Part shown: piece by piece, positions 9,671 to 17,100 of the stretch
How the letters are laid out: every line of letters starts with the position of its first letter
How positions within the stretch are numbered: the stretch's first letter is position 1
NCBI RefSeq assembly: GCF_001424165.1
Contig: NZ_LMOJ01000001.1
Location: forward strand, 984,943-1,048,942
Direction of reading: 5' to 3'
DNA: 64,000 nt
Source: Massilia sp. Leaf139
Lineage (GTDB): Bacteria > Pseudomonadota > Gammaproteobacteria > Burkholderiales > Burkholderiaceae_D
Made by a program: the position numbers and the translations under genes
The notes under the pieces: generated by a model
Databases searched by the model: none
The model's input: the letters and a program-made list of their open reading frames with translations, nothing else
What the model was told of the DNA's origin: nothing

Positions 9671-11482
9671 CTAGTTCGCCACCTCGTCGATGGTGAATGC
9701 CGTCGCGCCGTAGGCGGCCGGACAGGGCGCCGATGCGCAGCTGGGAACGCCCGCGTACAGAGGGGCGGCGCCGGTGTGGGCACGCTGCAAGGCGGCCGCG
9801 CGCTCGAGCGGAAAGGCGGGGAAAGGGTCGCCCGCGCCCAGGCCCGTCGCGCCGAAGTCGCGCGGCGCATCCGACACCATCACCACGAAGCGGTCGGTGC
9901 CTGCCGGCCCGGAGGCCACGAACTTCCATTTCGCACGCGGCAGGCTGAGTACCTCGCCGGGCCGGATGCGGTTGTCCTTGTCCACTGCGTTCGGCAGCAG
10001 CAGGTGGAAGTCGTCGCCACGGGTTCCGACCATGTAGACGTAGACGTGGCCCGGATGCGAGGAACGGATCGAGAAGCTGAAGCGGTCGCGGTCGATCCGC
10101 AGGCGCGTGTTCGGCACCTCGACGCTCACCTTGCGCTCCGGGCTGGCGCCGGCCAGCAGGGCGTCGAGAGCGCCGTTGGGCGTGAATGCGGGGGTGACTG
10201 CCGGCGTGGATGCGGGCGCGGGCGGCGCCGGTGGTGCGGATGGCGCGGGCGCTGCTTCTGTTGCGGCCGCGGGCGTGCTGTCCGGGACGGGCGGCGGCGC
10301 CTCCCGCTGCAGGTAGGCGAATAGCCCGGCCGCGCCGAGTACGGCGACGCCGAGCCCCGCCAGGAGCATGGTGCTTCGGCCCTTGCGTTGCGTTGCGGCG
10401 GCAGGGGACGCGGCAGGCGTGGATGCAGACGTAGTTGCAGCCATAGAGGCGGGCGCAGGTGCCGGCGCATGCGCCGGCGCCGGCCGTGCTTCGGTCTTCT
10501 CGCGCGGCGCCGCATCGAAGCCCAGCAGCGCGCGCATCTCGGCCACGCTTTGCGGCCGCTCCTCGGGCCGGAAGGCGAGGGCGCGGTCGATCGCCTCGAG
10601 AAAAGCGCGGCTGTAGCGGTCGGCGTAGCGCGCCGCGAGCGGCACATACGGGTCGGCCAGCATGCGCCCCACGGCCTGCGGCGGCGCCTCGCCGGCGATG
10701 GCGAAGTGCACCACCGAGGCCAGCGCGTACAGGTCGGTCCAGGCGCCCTGGCGCATGCCCGGCATCTCGGCATACTGTTCGATCGGCGCGTAGTTCTGCT
10801 TGAGGATGACGGTGAAGGCCTGGTTCATGTCGCCGATCGCGCGGCGCGCCGCGCCGAAGTCGAGCAGCAGCGGGCGTCCTTCCTCGAGCATCAGGATGTT
10901 GTCAGGCGCGATATCGCGGTGGAAGCACTGGTGCTGGTGGATCACCTCGAGCGCGTCGAGCAGGGGCGCGAGCAGGGCGCGCAGCCAGGCTTCGTCAGGC
11001 GGCTCGGCGCGCGCCTTGAGCGCTTCCTTCAGCGTCGGGCCGCGGTAATACGGCATCACCATGTAGGCGGTGCCGTTCGCTTCCCAGAAGCGGTAGACCT
11101 TGACCAGCGAGGGATGGTCGAACTGGGCCAGCAGGCGCGCCTCGTTGATGAAGCTGCGCCGGCCCGCTTCGAAGCTGTCCGCGTTCTGGCTGGAGATGAC
11201 GCTGACGTGGGCCTGGGTCGCGCGCCACGCGAAGGAGGGCATGTACTCCTTGAGCGCGACCTGGCGTTCGAGCGAAGTGTCGAGCGCGCAGTAGACGATG
11301 CCGAAGCCGCCTTCGCCCAGCACGCCCGTGATCTCGAACTCGCCCAGCCGGGTACCGGCCGGCAGCGCATTGCCGCGCTCGTGCGCGTTCGGCGGCGGCG
11401 CCGTGCCGGAAATGGAGAGAACGGTGCGGTCGTCGTCGGGCGGATGGCTCATGGGTGGTCGATCGCGGACTGGATTATTCAT
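9671..11482 (-). CDS. Membrane-anchored Ser/Thr protein kinase with DUF4384-like C-terminal domain
   Basis: This is a 603-aa Hanks-type kinase. It has a glycine loop GEGGFGIVY (about 56-64), Lys78 in VALKEY, the catalytic loop FHRDIAPDN (Asp190) and DFG at 208-210, so it should be active. A Pro/Ala-rich linker and one membrane segment (about 375-395, LLAGLGVAVLGAAGLFAYL) follow. The outer domain (about 465-603) resembles DUF4384 (VSVEVPNTRLRIDRDRFSF, HVYVYMVGTRGDDFHLLLPN), which is often fused to kinases near T6SS loci. The gene is divergent from tssA, which suggests a regulatory link to the secretion system. A second possible start is ATG 11452; neither start has a strong Shine-Dalgarno sequence. 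Confidence 0.88.
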   Translation of the reverse strand: MNNPVRDRPPMSHPPDDDRTVLSISGTAPPPNAHERGNALPAGTRLGEFEITGVLGEGGFGIVYCALDTSLERQVALKEYMPSFAWRATQAHVSVISSQNADSFEAGRRSFINEARLLAQFDHPSLVKVYRFWEANGTAYMVMPYYRGPTLKEALKARAEPPDEAWLRALLAPLLDALEVIHQHQCFHRDIAPDNILMLEEGRPLLLDFGAARRAIGDMNQAFTVILKQNYAPIEQYAEMPGMRQGAWTDLYALASVVHFAIAGEAPPQAVGRMLADPYVPLAARYADRYSRAFLEAIDRALAFRPEERPQSVAEMRALLGFDAAPREKTEARPAPAHAPAPAPASMAATTSASTPAASPAAATQRKGRSTMLLAGLGVAVLGAAGLFAYLQREAPPPVPDSTPAAATEAAPAPSAPPAPPAPASTPAVTPAFTPNGALDALLAGASPERKVSVEVPNTRLRIDRDRFSFSIRSSHPGHVYVYMVGTRGDDFHLLLPNAVDKDNRIRPGEVLSLPRAKWKFVASGPAGTDRFVVMVSDAPRDFGATGLGAGDPFPAFPLERAAALQRAHTGAAPLYAGVPSCASAPCPAAYGATAFTIDEVAN

Positions 11483-11886
11483 TATGTGCCACTCGGCGGC
11501 GGCTTGTCATCAACTTCCATGGCAAGGCTGGCGCGCGATGCGATGGACACGCAAGGCAGCGCCGATTTTCCGGCGCCTTCGCAGGACGCCTGTTCCTGCG
11601 GGCCGTATGCCGAACGCGCCTGCGCCACGCGGCGTGCATGGGCCGGCGCCGAGGCGTATGGCCGCGTGCTCGAATAAACAACTATTTTTGAAAAAAACGA
11701 TAATTTTTGTGTATTTATTCTTGGTAGTTCGTTTAGTATTTGTTCTGTCCAAGATCTCCCGGTCAACCTACAAACAGGCGGGCCGGGCGCCATCCAGGTG
11801 GCGCACGCGTCTATGTAACGGGTGCGCATAAACAGCTACACGGTTCTATTCATGTAACGCTAACGCTGCATGTTGCCGGAGTACGG
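11483..11886. promoter_or_regulatory. Divergent kinase / T6SS operon regulatory region
   Basis: These 404 bp lie between the divergent kinase and tssA and hold no convincing gene. Bases about 11673-11752 are very AT-rich, including a run of seven A and two T5 runs, in an otherwise GC-rich region. This is the obvious place for the T6SS operon promoter. A leader of roughly 150 nt would precede tssA. Confidence 0.5.
11688..11717 (+). promoter_or_regulatory. Candidate sigma-70 promoter of the T6SS operon
   Basis: TTGAAA at 11688-11693 and TATTTA at 11712-11717 are 18 bp apart within the AT-rich block. The -35 is good and the -10 is weak (three of six positions), so this is only a candidate. Confidence 0.3.
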
Positions 11887-12957
11887 ATGAGCACTATCGA
11901 TGTCGATGCCTTGTTGCTGGAGATCGGCCCAGACACGCCCTGCGGGCCGGATCTGGAATACGACCCGGCCTTTCTCGCCCTGGAACAGGAAGCACTCGGC
12001 AAGCCCGAAGTGCAGTATGGCGAGACCATCACCCCCGCCGTTCCGCCCGACTGGAAGGTCGTGCGGCGCATGGCCGCCGCGCTGCTCGAACGCAGCCGCG
12101 ACCTGCGCCTGGCGATCCACCTGCTGCGCGCGAACCTTGCCCTGTCCGGCATCGCCGGCCTGGCCGACGGCCTGCGCCTGATCGAGCGCCTGCTCGACAC
12201 GCGCTGGGACAGCGTCCATCCGCTGCTCGACGCCGACGACGGCAACGATCCGACCCTGCGCATCAATTCCCTGGCGATCCTCGCCGACAGCGGCACCCTG
12301 GTGCGCGAACTGAAGGAGGCGACGCTGGTCGTGCTGCCGGGCCTCGGCCCGCTCACCATCAAGCTGCTCGAAGTCGCCAACGGCGAACAGGCGCCGCCGG
12401 CCGGGCAGGAAAAGATCGCCACCGCCTCGCTCGAGAGCGCGATCGCCGACCTCGATCCGGAGAAGCTGGCCGCCGCCGTCTCCGCCGTCAAGGGCGCCCT
12501 CGACAGCGTGGTGAATATCGAAGTGATCCTGGTGCGCCAGGTCGGCAGCTCGCAGGCGCTCAATCTCGACGCCCTCAGCCGTCCCTTGCGCAAGGCCCAC
12601 GATTTCCTGGCGCGCCAGGGCGGCGCGGGAGCGCAGGCGGAAGGGGACGCCGCGTCCGACGCGCTCCCCGCGGCGGGCGCGATCGCCGTTCCCGGCGGGG
12701 CCGTGCCGCGCGGCGCGCGCATGGGCATCAGCGGCGACATCGACAGCCGCGAGGACGTGCTGCGCATGCTCGACAAGCTGGCCGACTACTACGCCCGCCA
12801 TGAACCATCGAGCCCGATCCCGATCCTGCTCGCGCGCGCCAAGCGCCTGGTGCCGATGAACTTCTTCGAACTCATGCAGGATCTGGCGCCGGACGGCGTC
12901 CCGCAACTGAACGTCATCCGCGGGCCGGACGGCACGGAGCAGGCCAGCGACTACTAG
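11887..12957 (+). CDS. tssA: T6SS protein TssA
   Basis: The protein has 356 aa from ATG 11887 (CCGGAG upstream; the frame is open further 5' but that part is not protein-like). The N-terminal ImpA domain is clear: CGPDLEYDPAF, then WKVVRRMAAALLERSRDLRLA and LDTRWDSVHPLLDADD. The C-terminus (residues about 280-345: SREDVLRMLDKLADYYARHEPSSPIPILLARAKRLV) is the conserved TssA tail. TssA primes sheath assembly at the baseplate and then stays at the distal or baseplate end depending on class. It is the first gene of the T6SS operon and is followed by tssB. Confidence 0.92.
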   Translation: MSTIDVDALLLEIGPDTPCGPDLEYDPAFLALEQEALGKPEVQYGETITPAVPPDWKVVRRMAAALLERSRDLRLAIHLLRANLALSGIAGLADGLRLIERLLDTRWDSVHPLLDADDGNDPTLRINSLAILADSGTLVRELKEATLVVLPGLGPLTIKLLEVANGEQAPPAGQEKIATASLESAIADLDPEKLAAAVSAVKGALDSVVNIEVILVRQVGSSQALNLDALSRPLRKAHDFLARQGGAGAQAEGDAASDALPAAGAIAVPGGAVPRGARMGISGDIDSREDVLRMLDKLADYYARHEPSSPIPILLARAKRLVPMNFFELMQDLAPDGVPQLNVIRGPDGTEQASDY

Positions 12958-13069
12958 GCCGCCGGCGGCGGATTCGCGCAGTACCACAGAACAGCAGAAC
13001 GTTGGAACGTTGGAACCGCAGAGGTTCGGAAAAAAACAACCGTGTCGTTCATTCAAGGGGGTGTCAATC

Positions 13070-13579
13070 GTGGGCAAAGAGAGTAGCCAGAAGTTCATCG
13101 CACGCAACCGCGCGCCGCGCGTGCAGATCGAGTACGACGTCGAAGTCTACGGCGCCGAGAAGAAGGTGCAGCTGCCCTTCGTGATGGGCGTGATGGCCGA
13201 CCTGTCCGGCCAGCCGGTCGCGCCGCTGGCGCCGGTCGCCGAGCGCAAGTTCCTCGAGATCGACGTCGACAACTTCGACGAGCGCCTGAAGGCCATGAAG
13301 CCGCGCGTCGCCGTGCAGGTGCCGAACACGCTCACCGGCGAGGGCAACCTGGCGGTCGAGATGACCTTCGAGAGCATGGACGACTTCACCCCGGCCGCCG
13401 TGGCGCGCAAGGTGGGCTCGCTCAACAAGCTTCTGGAGGCGCGCACCCAGCTCTCGAACCTGATGACCTACATGGACGGCAAGACCGGCGCCGAGGAACT
13501 GATCGCCAAGCTGCTCGCCGAACCTGCCCTCATGCAGGCCCTGACTTCGGCGCCCAAGCCGCAAGAACAACAATCCTGA
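13070..13579 (+). CDS. tssB: T6SS contractile sheath small subunit TssB (VipA)
   Basis: I chose the GTG at 13070, preceded by AAGGGGG, because TssB proteins begin just before KESSQKFIARNRAPRVQIEYDVE; this gives 169 aa. An ATG at 13010 would add 20 atypical residues. The family hallmarks are present: YDVEVYGAEKKVQLPFVMGVMADLSG, FLEIDVDNFDERL and the C-terminal LLEARTQLSNLMTYMDGK. It pairs with TssC to build the cytoplasmic sheath that contracts to drive the Hcp/VgrG needle. It lies 17 bp upstream of tssC. Confidence 0.95.
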   Translation: MGKESSQKFIARNRAPRVQIEYDVEVYGAEKKVQLPFVMGVMADLSGQPVAPLAPVAERKFLEIDVDNFDERLKAMKPRVAVQVPNTLTGEGNLAVEMTFESMDDFTPAAVARKVGSLNKLLEARTQLSNLMTYMDGKTGAEELIAKLLAEPALMQALTSAPKPQEQQS

Positions 13580-13596
13580 GACCGGCGGAGGACACG

Positions 13597-15087
13597 ATGG
13601 CTGAACAACAAGCACAGATGGAACGGGACAGCGGCACGCTGGAGCTGAGCGACTTCGGCAGCCTGCTGCAAAAGGAATTCAAGCCGCAATCGGACAAGGC
13701 GCGCGAGTCGGTCGAGAACGCCGTACGTACGCTGGCCGAGCAGGCCCTGGTCGGCAGCAAGCTGGTTTCCGGCGACGTCCTCGCGACGATCGAGAGCCTG
13801 ATCGCCGCCCTCGACAAGAAGCTGTCCGACCAGATCAACCTGATCCTGCACACGCCGGAATTCCAGTCGCTCGAAGGCGCCTGGCGCGGCCTGCACTACC
13901 TCGTCAACAATACCGAGACCGACGAGATGCTCAAGATCCGGGTGATGAACATCTCGAAGAACGACCTGGGCAAGACGCTCAAGAAGTTCAAGGGCACGGC
14001 CTGGGACCAGAGTCCGATCTTCAAGAAGATGTACGAGGAGGAGTTCGGCCAGTTCGGCGGCCAGCCCTACGGCGCCATCGTCGCCGACTATTATTTCGAC
14101 AACAGCGCGCCCGATGTCGAGCTGCTCGCGTCGATGTCGAAGTTGGCCGCCGCCGCCCACGCGCCCTTCATCGCCGCCGCCGCACCCTCGGTGATGCTGA
14201 TGGAATCCTGGCAGGAGCTGGCCAATCCGCGCGACCTCACCAAGATCTTCCAGACCCCCGAGCATGCCGCCTGGCGCTCCTTCCGCGAATCCGAGGATTC
14301 GCGCTACGTGGCCCTGGCCATGCCGCGCTTCCTGGCGCGCCAGCCCTACGGCGCGCGCACCAATCCGGTCGACGAATTCGACTTCGAGGAAAACACCGCG
14401 GCGCCCGGCAGCAAGAACTACACCTGGGCCAACGCGGCCTATGCGATGGGCGTCAACATCAACCGCTCGTTCAAGGAGTACGGCTGGTGCTCGCGCATCC
14501 GCGGCATCGAGTCCGGCGGCGCGGTCGAGGGCCTGCCGGTGCATTCCTTCCCGACCGACGACGGCGGGGTCGACATGCAGTGCCCGACCGAGATCGCGAT
14601 CTCCGACCGGCGCGAAGCGGAGCTGGCGGCCAACGGCTTCATGCCTCTGGTGCACAAGAAGAACACCGATTTCGCCGCCTTCATCGGCGCCCAGTCGCTG
14701 CACAAGCCGGCTGAATACGACGATCCGGACGCCACTGCCAACGCCAACCTGGCGGCGCGCCTGCCTTATCTGTTCGCGACCACGCGCTTCGCGCACTACC
14801 TGAAGTGCATCGTGCGCGACAAGCTCGGCTCGTTCAAGGAAAAGGACGAGATGCAGCGCTGGCTGACCAAATGGATCATGCAGTACGTCGACGGCGATCC
14901 TGCCAGTTCGAGCGAATCGACCAAGGCGAAGAAGCCGCTGGCGGCAGCCGAGGTGGTGCTGGAGGAAGTGGAAGGCAATCCGGGCTACTACACGTCGAAG
15001 TTCTTCCTGCGCCCGCATTACCAGCTCGAAGGCCTGACCGTGTCGCTGCGCCTGGTGTCGAAGCTGCCGTCGGCGAAAGCGGCTTGA
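13597..15087 (+). CDS. tssC: T6SS contractile sheath large subunit TssC (VipB)
   Basis: The protein has 496 aa, the usual size. Diagnostic segments are LHTPEFQSLEGAWRGLHYLV, FGQFGGQPYGAIVADYYFD, the SRYVALAMPRFLARQPYG stretch and the C-terminal YTSKFFLRPHYQLEGLTVSLRLVSKLP. It interlocks with TssB to form sheath protomers. The ribosome-binding site CGGAGG precedes the start. The sheath is recycled by ClpV, encoded further downstream. No anomalies were seen. Confidence 0.96.
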   Translation: MAEQQAQMERDSGTLELSDFGSLLQKEFKPQSDKARESVENAVRTLAEQALVGSKLVSGDVLATIESLIAALDKKLSDQINLILHTPEFQSLEGAWRGLHYLVNNTETDEMLKIRVMNISKNDLGKTLKKFKGTAWDQSPIFKKMYEEEFGQFGGQPYGAIVADYYFDNSAPDVELLASMSKLAAAAHAPFIAAAAPSVMLMESWQELANPRDLTKIFQTPEHAAWRSFRESEDSRYVALAMPRFLARQPYGARTNPVDEFDFEENTAAPGSKNYTWANAAYAMGVNINRSFKEYGWCSRIRGIESGGAVEGLPVHSFPTDDGGVDMQCPTEIAISDRREAELAANGFMPLVHKKNTDFAAFIGAQSLHKPAEYDDPDATANANLAARLPYLFATTRFAHYLKCIVRDKLGSFKEKDEMQRWLTKWIMQYVDGDPASSSESTKAKKPLAAAEVVLEEVEGNPGYYTSKFFLRPHYQLEGLTVSLRLVSKLPSAKAA

Positions 15088-15121
15088 GTACAAAGAACCT
15101 AACTCGGGATGTTCAACCAAC

Positions 15122-15142
15122 GCCGGTCCATGGGTGACCGGC
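15122..15142 (+). other. Hairpin immediately upstream of hcp
   Basis: A perfect 7-bp stem (GCCGGTC / GACCGGC) with a 7-nt loop lies between the tssC stop and the hcp ribosome-binding site. It may stabilise or mark a processing site for the hcp transcript. There is no U-tract, so it is not a terminator. Confidence 0.5.
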
Positions 15143-15159
15143 CTCAGAGGAGAGAAGAC

Positions 15160-15657
15160 ATGGCATTGGATATGTTCATCAACATGGGCGCCAAGATCAA
15201 GGGCGAGTCGCGCGACAAGGTGCAGGGCCCGAAAGGCGACATCGACGTTCTGGCCTGGAGCTGGGGCATGAGCCAGTCGGGCACGACCCACATGGGCGGG
15301 GGCGGGGGCGCCGGCAAGGCCAACTTCCAGGATCTGTCGTTCACCAAGTATGTCGACAGTTCGAGCCATGCGCTGATGAACGCGCTGGCCAAGGGCACCC
15401 ACATCGAGAAGTGCGTGCTCATGGCACGCAAGGCGGGCGAGGGCCAGACCAAGTACATCGGCATCACGATGGAGGAGGTGCTGGTGACTTCGGTTTCGAC
15501 CGGCGGCAGCGGCGGCGAGGATCGCCTGACCGAGAACGTCACGCTCAACTTCGCCAAGGTCAGCTTCGCCTACACGCCGCAAGACGCCAAGGGTACCGTG
15601 GCGGGCGACAAGACCTTCACCTGGGACATCGCCGAGAACCACGGCGACGTGGCCTAA
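15160..15657 (+). CDS. hcp: T6SS needle tube protein Hcp (TssD)
   Basis: The protein has 165 aa from ATG 15160, which has GAGGAG nine bases upstream; an ATG at 15109 would add a non-homologous leader. It shows the Hcp1 pattern: MALDMFINMGAKIKGES, then IDVLAWSWGMSQSG, FTKYVDSSSHALM and CVLMARKAG. The C-terminus is a beta-rich TFTWDIAENHG. Hexameric Hcp rings stack into the inner tube and carry small effectors. Tse2-like effectors, one of which is encoded downstream, are known Hcp cargo in Pseudomonas. The gene is bracketed by two hairpins, which could allow higher expression than its neighbours. Confidence 0.96.
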   Translation: MALDMFINMGAKIKGESRDKVQGPKGDIDVLAWSWGMSQSGTTHMGGGGGAGKANFQDLSFTKYVDSSSHALMNALAKGTHIEKCVLMARKAGEGQTKYIGITMEEVLVTSVSTGGSGGEDRLTENVTLNFAKVSFAYTPQDAKGTVAGDKTFTWDIAENHGDVA

Positions 15658-15679
15658 GCATGCACTGAGCTGCAGTATC

Positions 15680-15706
15680 GTGCCGCCGCGCCCGCCGCGG
15701 CGGCAC
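15680..15706 (+). terminator. Strong hairpin after hcp (partial terminator or attenuator)
   Basis: A perfect 10-bp stem (GTGCCGCCGC / GCGGCGGCAC) with a 7-nt loop is followed by CTTT; a run of seven T occurs about 18 bases later. It sits 22 bp after the hcp stop inside the T6SS operon. Partial termination or 3'-end protection here would give an excess of hcp mRNA. Confidence 0.5.
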
Positions 15707-15761
15707 CTTTCACGTATCCACCGATTTTTTTCGCCGCCGACCGCCGGCGGAGGAGCACCGC

Positions 15762-16598
15762 ATGACCGCGCAACAGCTCATTCGTGATGGAGACCTCGGC
15801 GGCGCCCTGGCCGCGCTGCAGGCCGAGGTGCGCAAGAACGGCAGCGACGCCCGCCTGCGCGTATTCCTGTTCCAGCTGCTGTGCGTGCGCGGCGAATGGG
15901 AACGCGCGCTGACCCAGCTGAACGTGGCCGGCGAACTCGACGCAGCCACGCTGCCGATGGTGCAGACCTACCGCGAAGCGATCCAGTGCGAGGCGCTGCG
16001 CGCCGACATCTTCGCCGGCAAGCGCGCGCCGCTGATCTTCGGCGAGCCCCAGCCCTGGCTGGCCCAGCTGATCGACGCGCTGCGCCACGACCGCAGCGAT
16101 CCGGCGCGCGCCGCGGCGGCCCGCGCCCAAGCCTTCGAGTGCGCGCCGGCCTCGCCCGGCAGCATCGACGGCGCACCTTTCGCCTGGCTGGGCGACGCCG
16201 ACAGCCGCCTCGGCCCGGTGCTCGAGGCCATCGTCAACGGCCGCTATTTCTGGATTCCCTTCTGCCGCATCCGCCGCATCGAACTCGAGGCCCCGAGCGA
16301 CCTGCGCGACACCGTCTGGAGCGCGGCCAGCTTCACCTGGGCCAACGGCGCGCAGACGGTCGGCCTGATTCCGACCCGCTACGAGGGAACGCTGGCGCTG
16401 CAGGACGACGCCCTGCTGCTGGCGCGCCGCACCGAATGGGTGGCGCATGGCGCGGGCGACGCCGGCGTCGGCCAGCGCATGTTCGCCAGCGACGCCGGCG
16501 ATTACGCGCTGATGGACGTACGCCTGATCGAGTTCGAACCGGACGCCGAGGCCGAAACGGAGATCGCCGCGGGAGAGGGCGGAGCAGTCCATGGCTGA
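15762..16598 (+). CDS. tagJ: T6SS accessory protein TagJ (ImpE/SciE)
   Basis: The 278-aa protein has an N-terminal TPR-like helical repeat region (QQLIRDGDLGGALAALQAEVRKN, LRVFLFQLLCVRGEWERALTQL). The conserved ImpE body follows (VQTYREAIQCEALRADIFAGKRAPLIFGEPQPW, then FAWLGDADSRLGPVLEAIVNGRY). TagJ binds TssB and is found in clusters of the Pseudomonas H1 type. The ribosome-binding site GGAGGAG is strong. Its end overlaps the tssE start by 8 nt, so translation is probably coupled. Confidence 0.93.
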   Translation: MTAQQLIRDGDLGGALAALQAEVRKNGSDARLRVFLFQLLCVRGEWERALTQLNVAGELDAATLPMVQTYREAIQCEALRADIFAGKRAPLIFGEPQPWLAQLIDALRHDRSDPARAAAARAQAFECAPASPGSIDGAPFAWLGDADSRLGPVLEAIVNGRYFWIPFCRIRRIELEAPSDLRDTVWSAASFTWANGAQTVGLIPTRYEGTLALQDDALLLARRTEWVAHGAGDAGVGQRMFASDAGDYALMDVRLIEFEPDAEAETEIAAGEGGAVHG

Positions 16599-17100
16599 AC
16601 TGGCGCCGCGCGAACGCCTGCAGCCGAGCCTTCTCGACCGCCTCAGCGACGACGAACCCGGCGCCAGCAGCGAGCCGCGCGACCGGCGCGTGCTGTCGCT
16701 GCGCACCCTGCGTGCGGGCGTGCTGCGCGACCTGGCCTGGCTCCTGAATACGACCAACCTGCTCTCGGTGGCCGGCACGGCGAGCCTGCCGCACGTCGCG
16801 AACTCGGTGCTCAACTACGGCATTCCCGCCATGTCCGGCCACGCGGTCGGCAGCCTGAACGTCGCCCAGCTCGAACGCGGCATCCGCCAGGCGATCTGGG
16901 ACTTCGAGCCGCGCCTGATCCGCAATACGGTCAGCGTCAAGGCGCGCATGGCCAGCGCCGACAAAAACACCCTGACCTTCGACATCGAAGCCGACCTCTG
17001 GGCCCAGCCCTATCCGGAGCGCCTCTACCTGAAGACCGAACTCGACCTCGAGCGGGGCGCCGTGCTGGTGTCGGAGATGAGCGGCAGGAGCGCCGCATGA
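16591..17100 (+). CDS. tssE: T6SS baseplate protein TssE (gp25-like)
   Basis: This is a 169-aa member of the phage gp25/TssE family. It shows the N-terminal PSLLDRLSDDEP helix, LRAGVLRDLAWLLNTTNL, then VLNYGIPAMSG and the IRQAIWDFEPRLI segment that precedes the beta-sheet. TssE is a baseplate wedge component that starts sheath polymerisation. It overlaps tagJ by 8 nt at the start and tssF by 4 nt (ATGA) at the end. Confidence 0.94.
   Translation: MAELAPRERLQPSLLDRLSDDEPGASSEPRDRRVLSLRTLRAGVLRDLAWLLNTTNLLSVAGTASLPHVANSVLNYGIPAMSGHAVGSLNVAQLERGIRQAIWDFEPRLIRNTVSVKARMASADKNTLTFDIEADLWAQPYPERLYLKTELDLERGAVLVSEMSGRSAA

Noticed and set aside
13468..15642. Long (724-codon) minus-strand open frame opposite tssB, tssC and hcp
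   Set aside because: It is an antisense shadow caused by high GC. The translation is Arg/His/Gly-rich with no domain, whereas the plus-strand genes are clear T6SS proteins.
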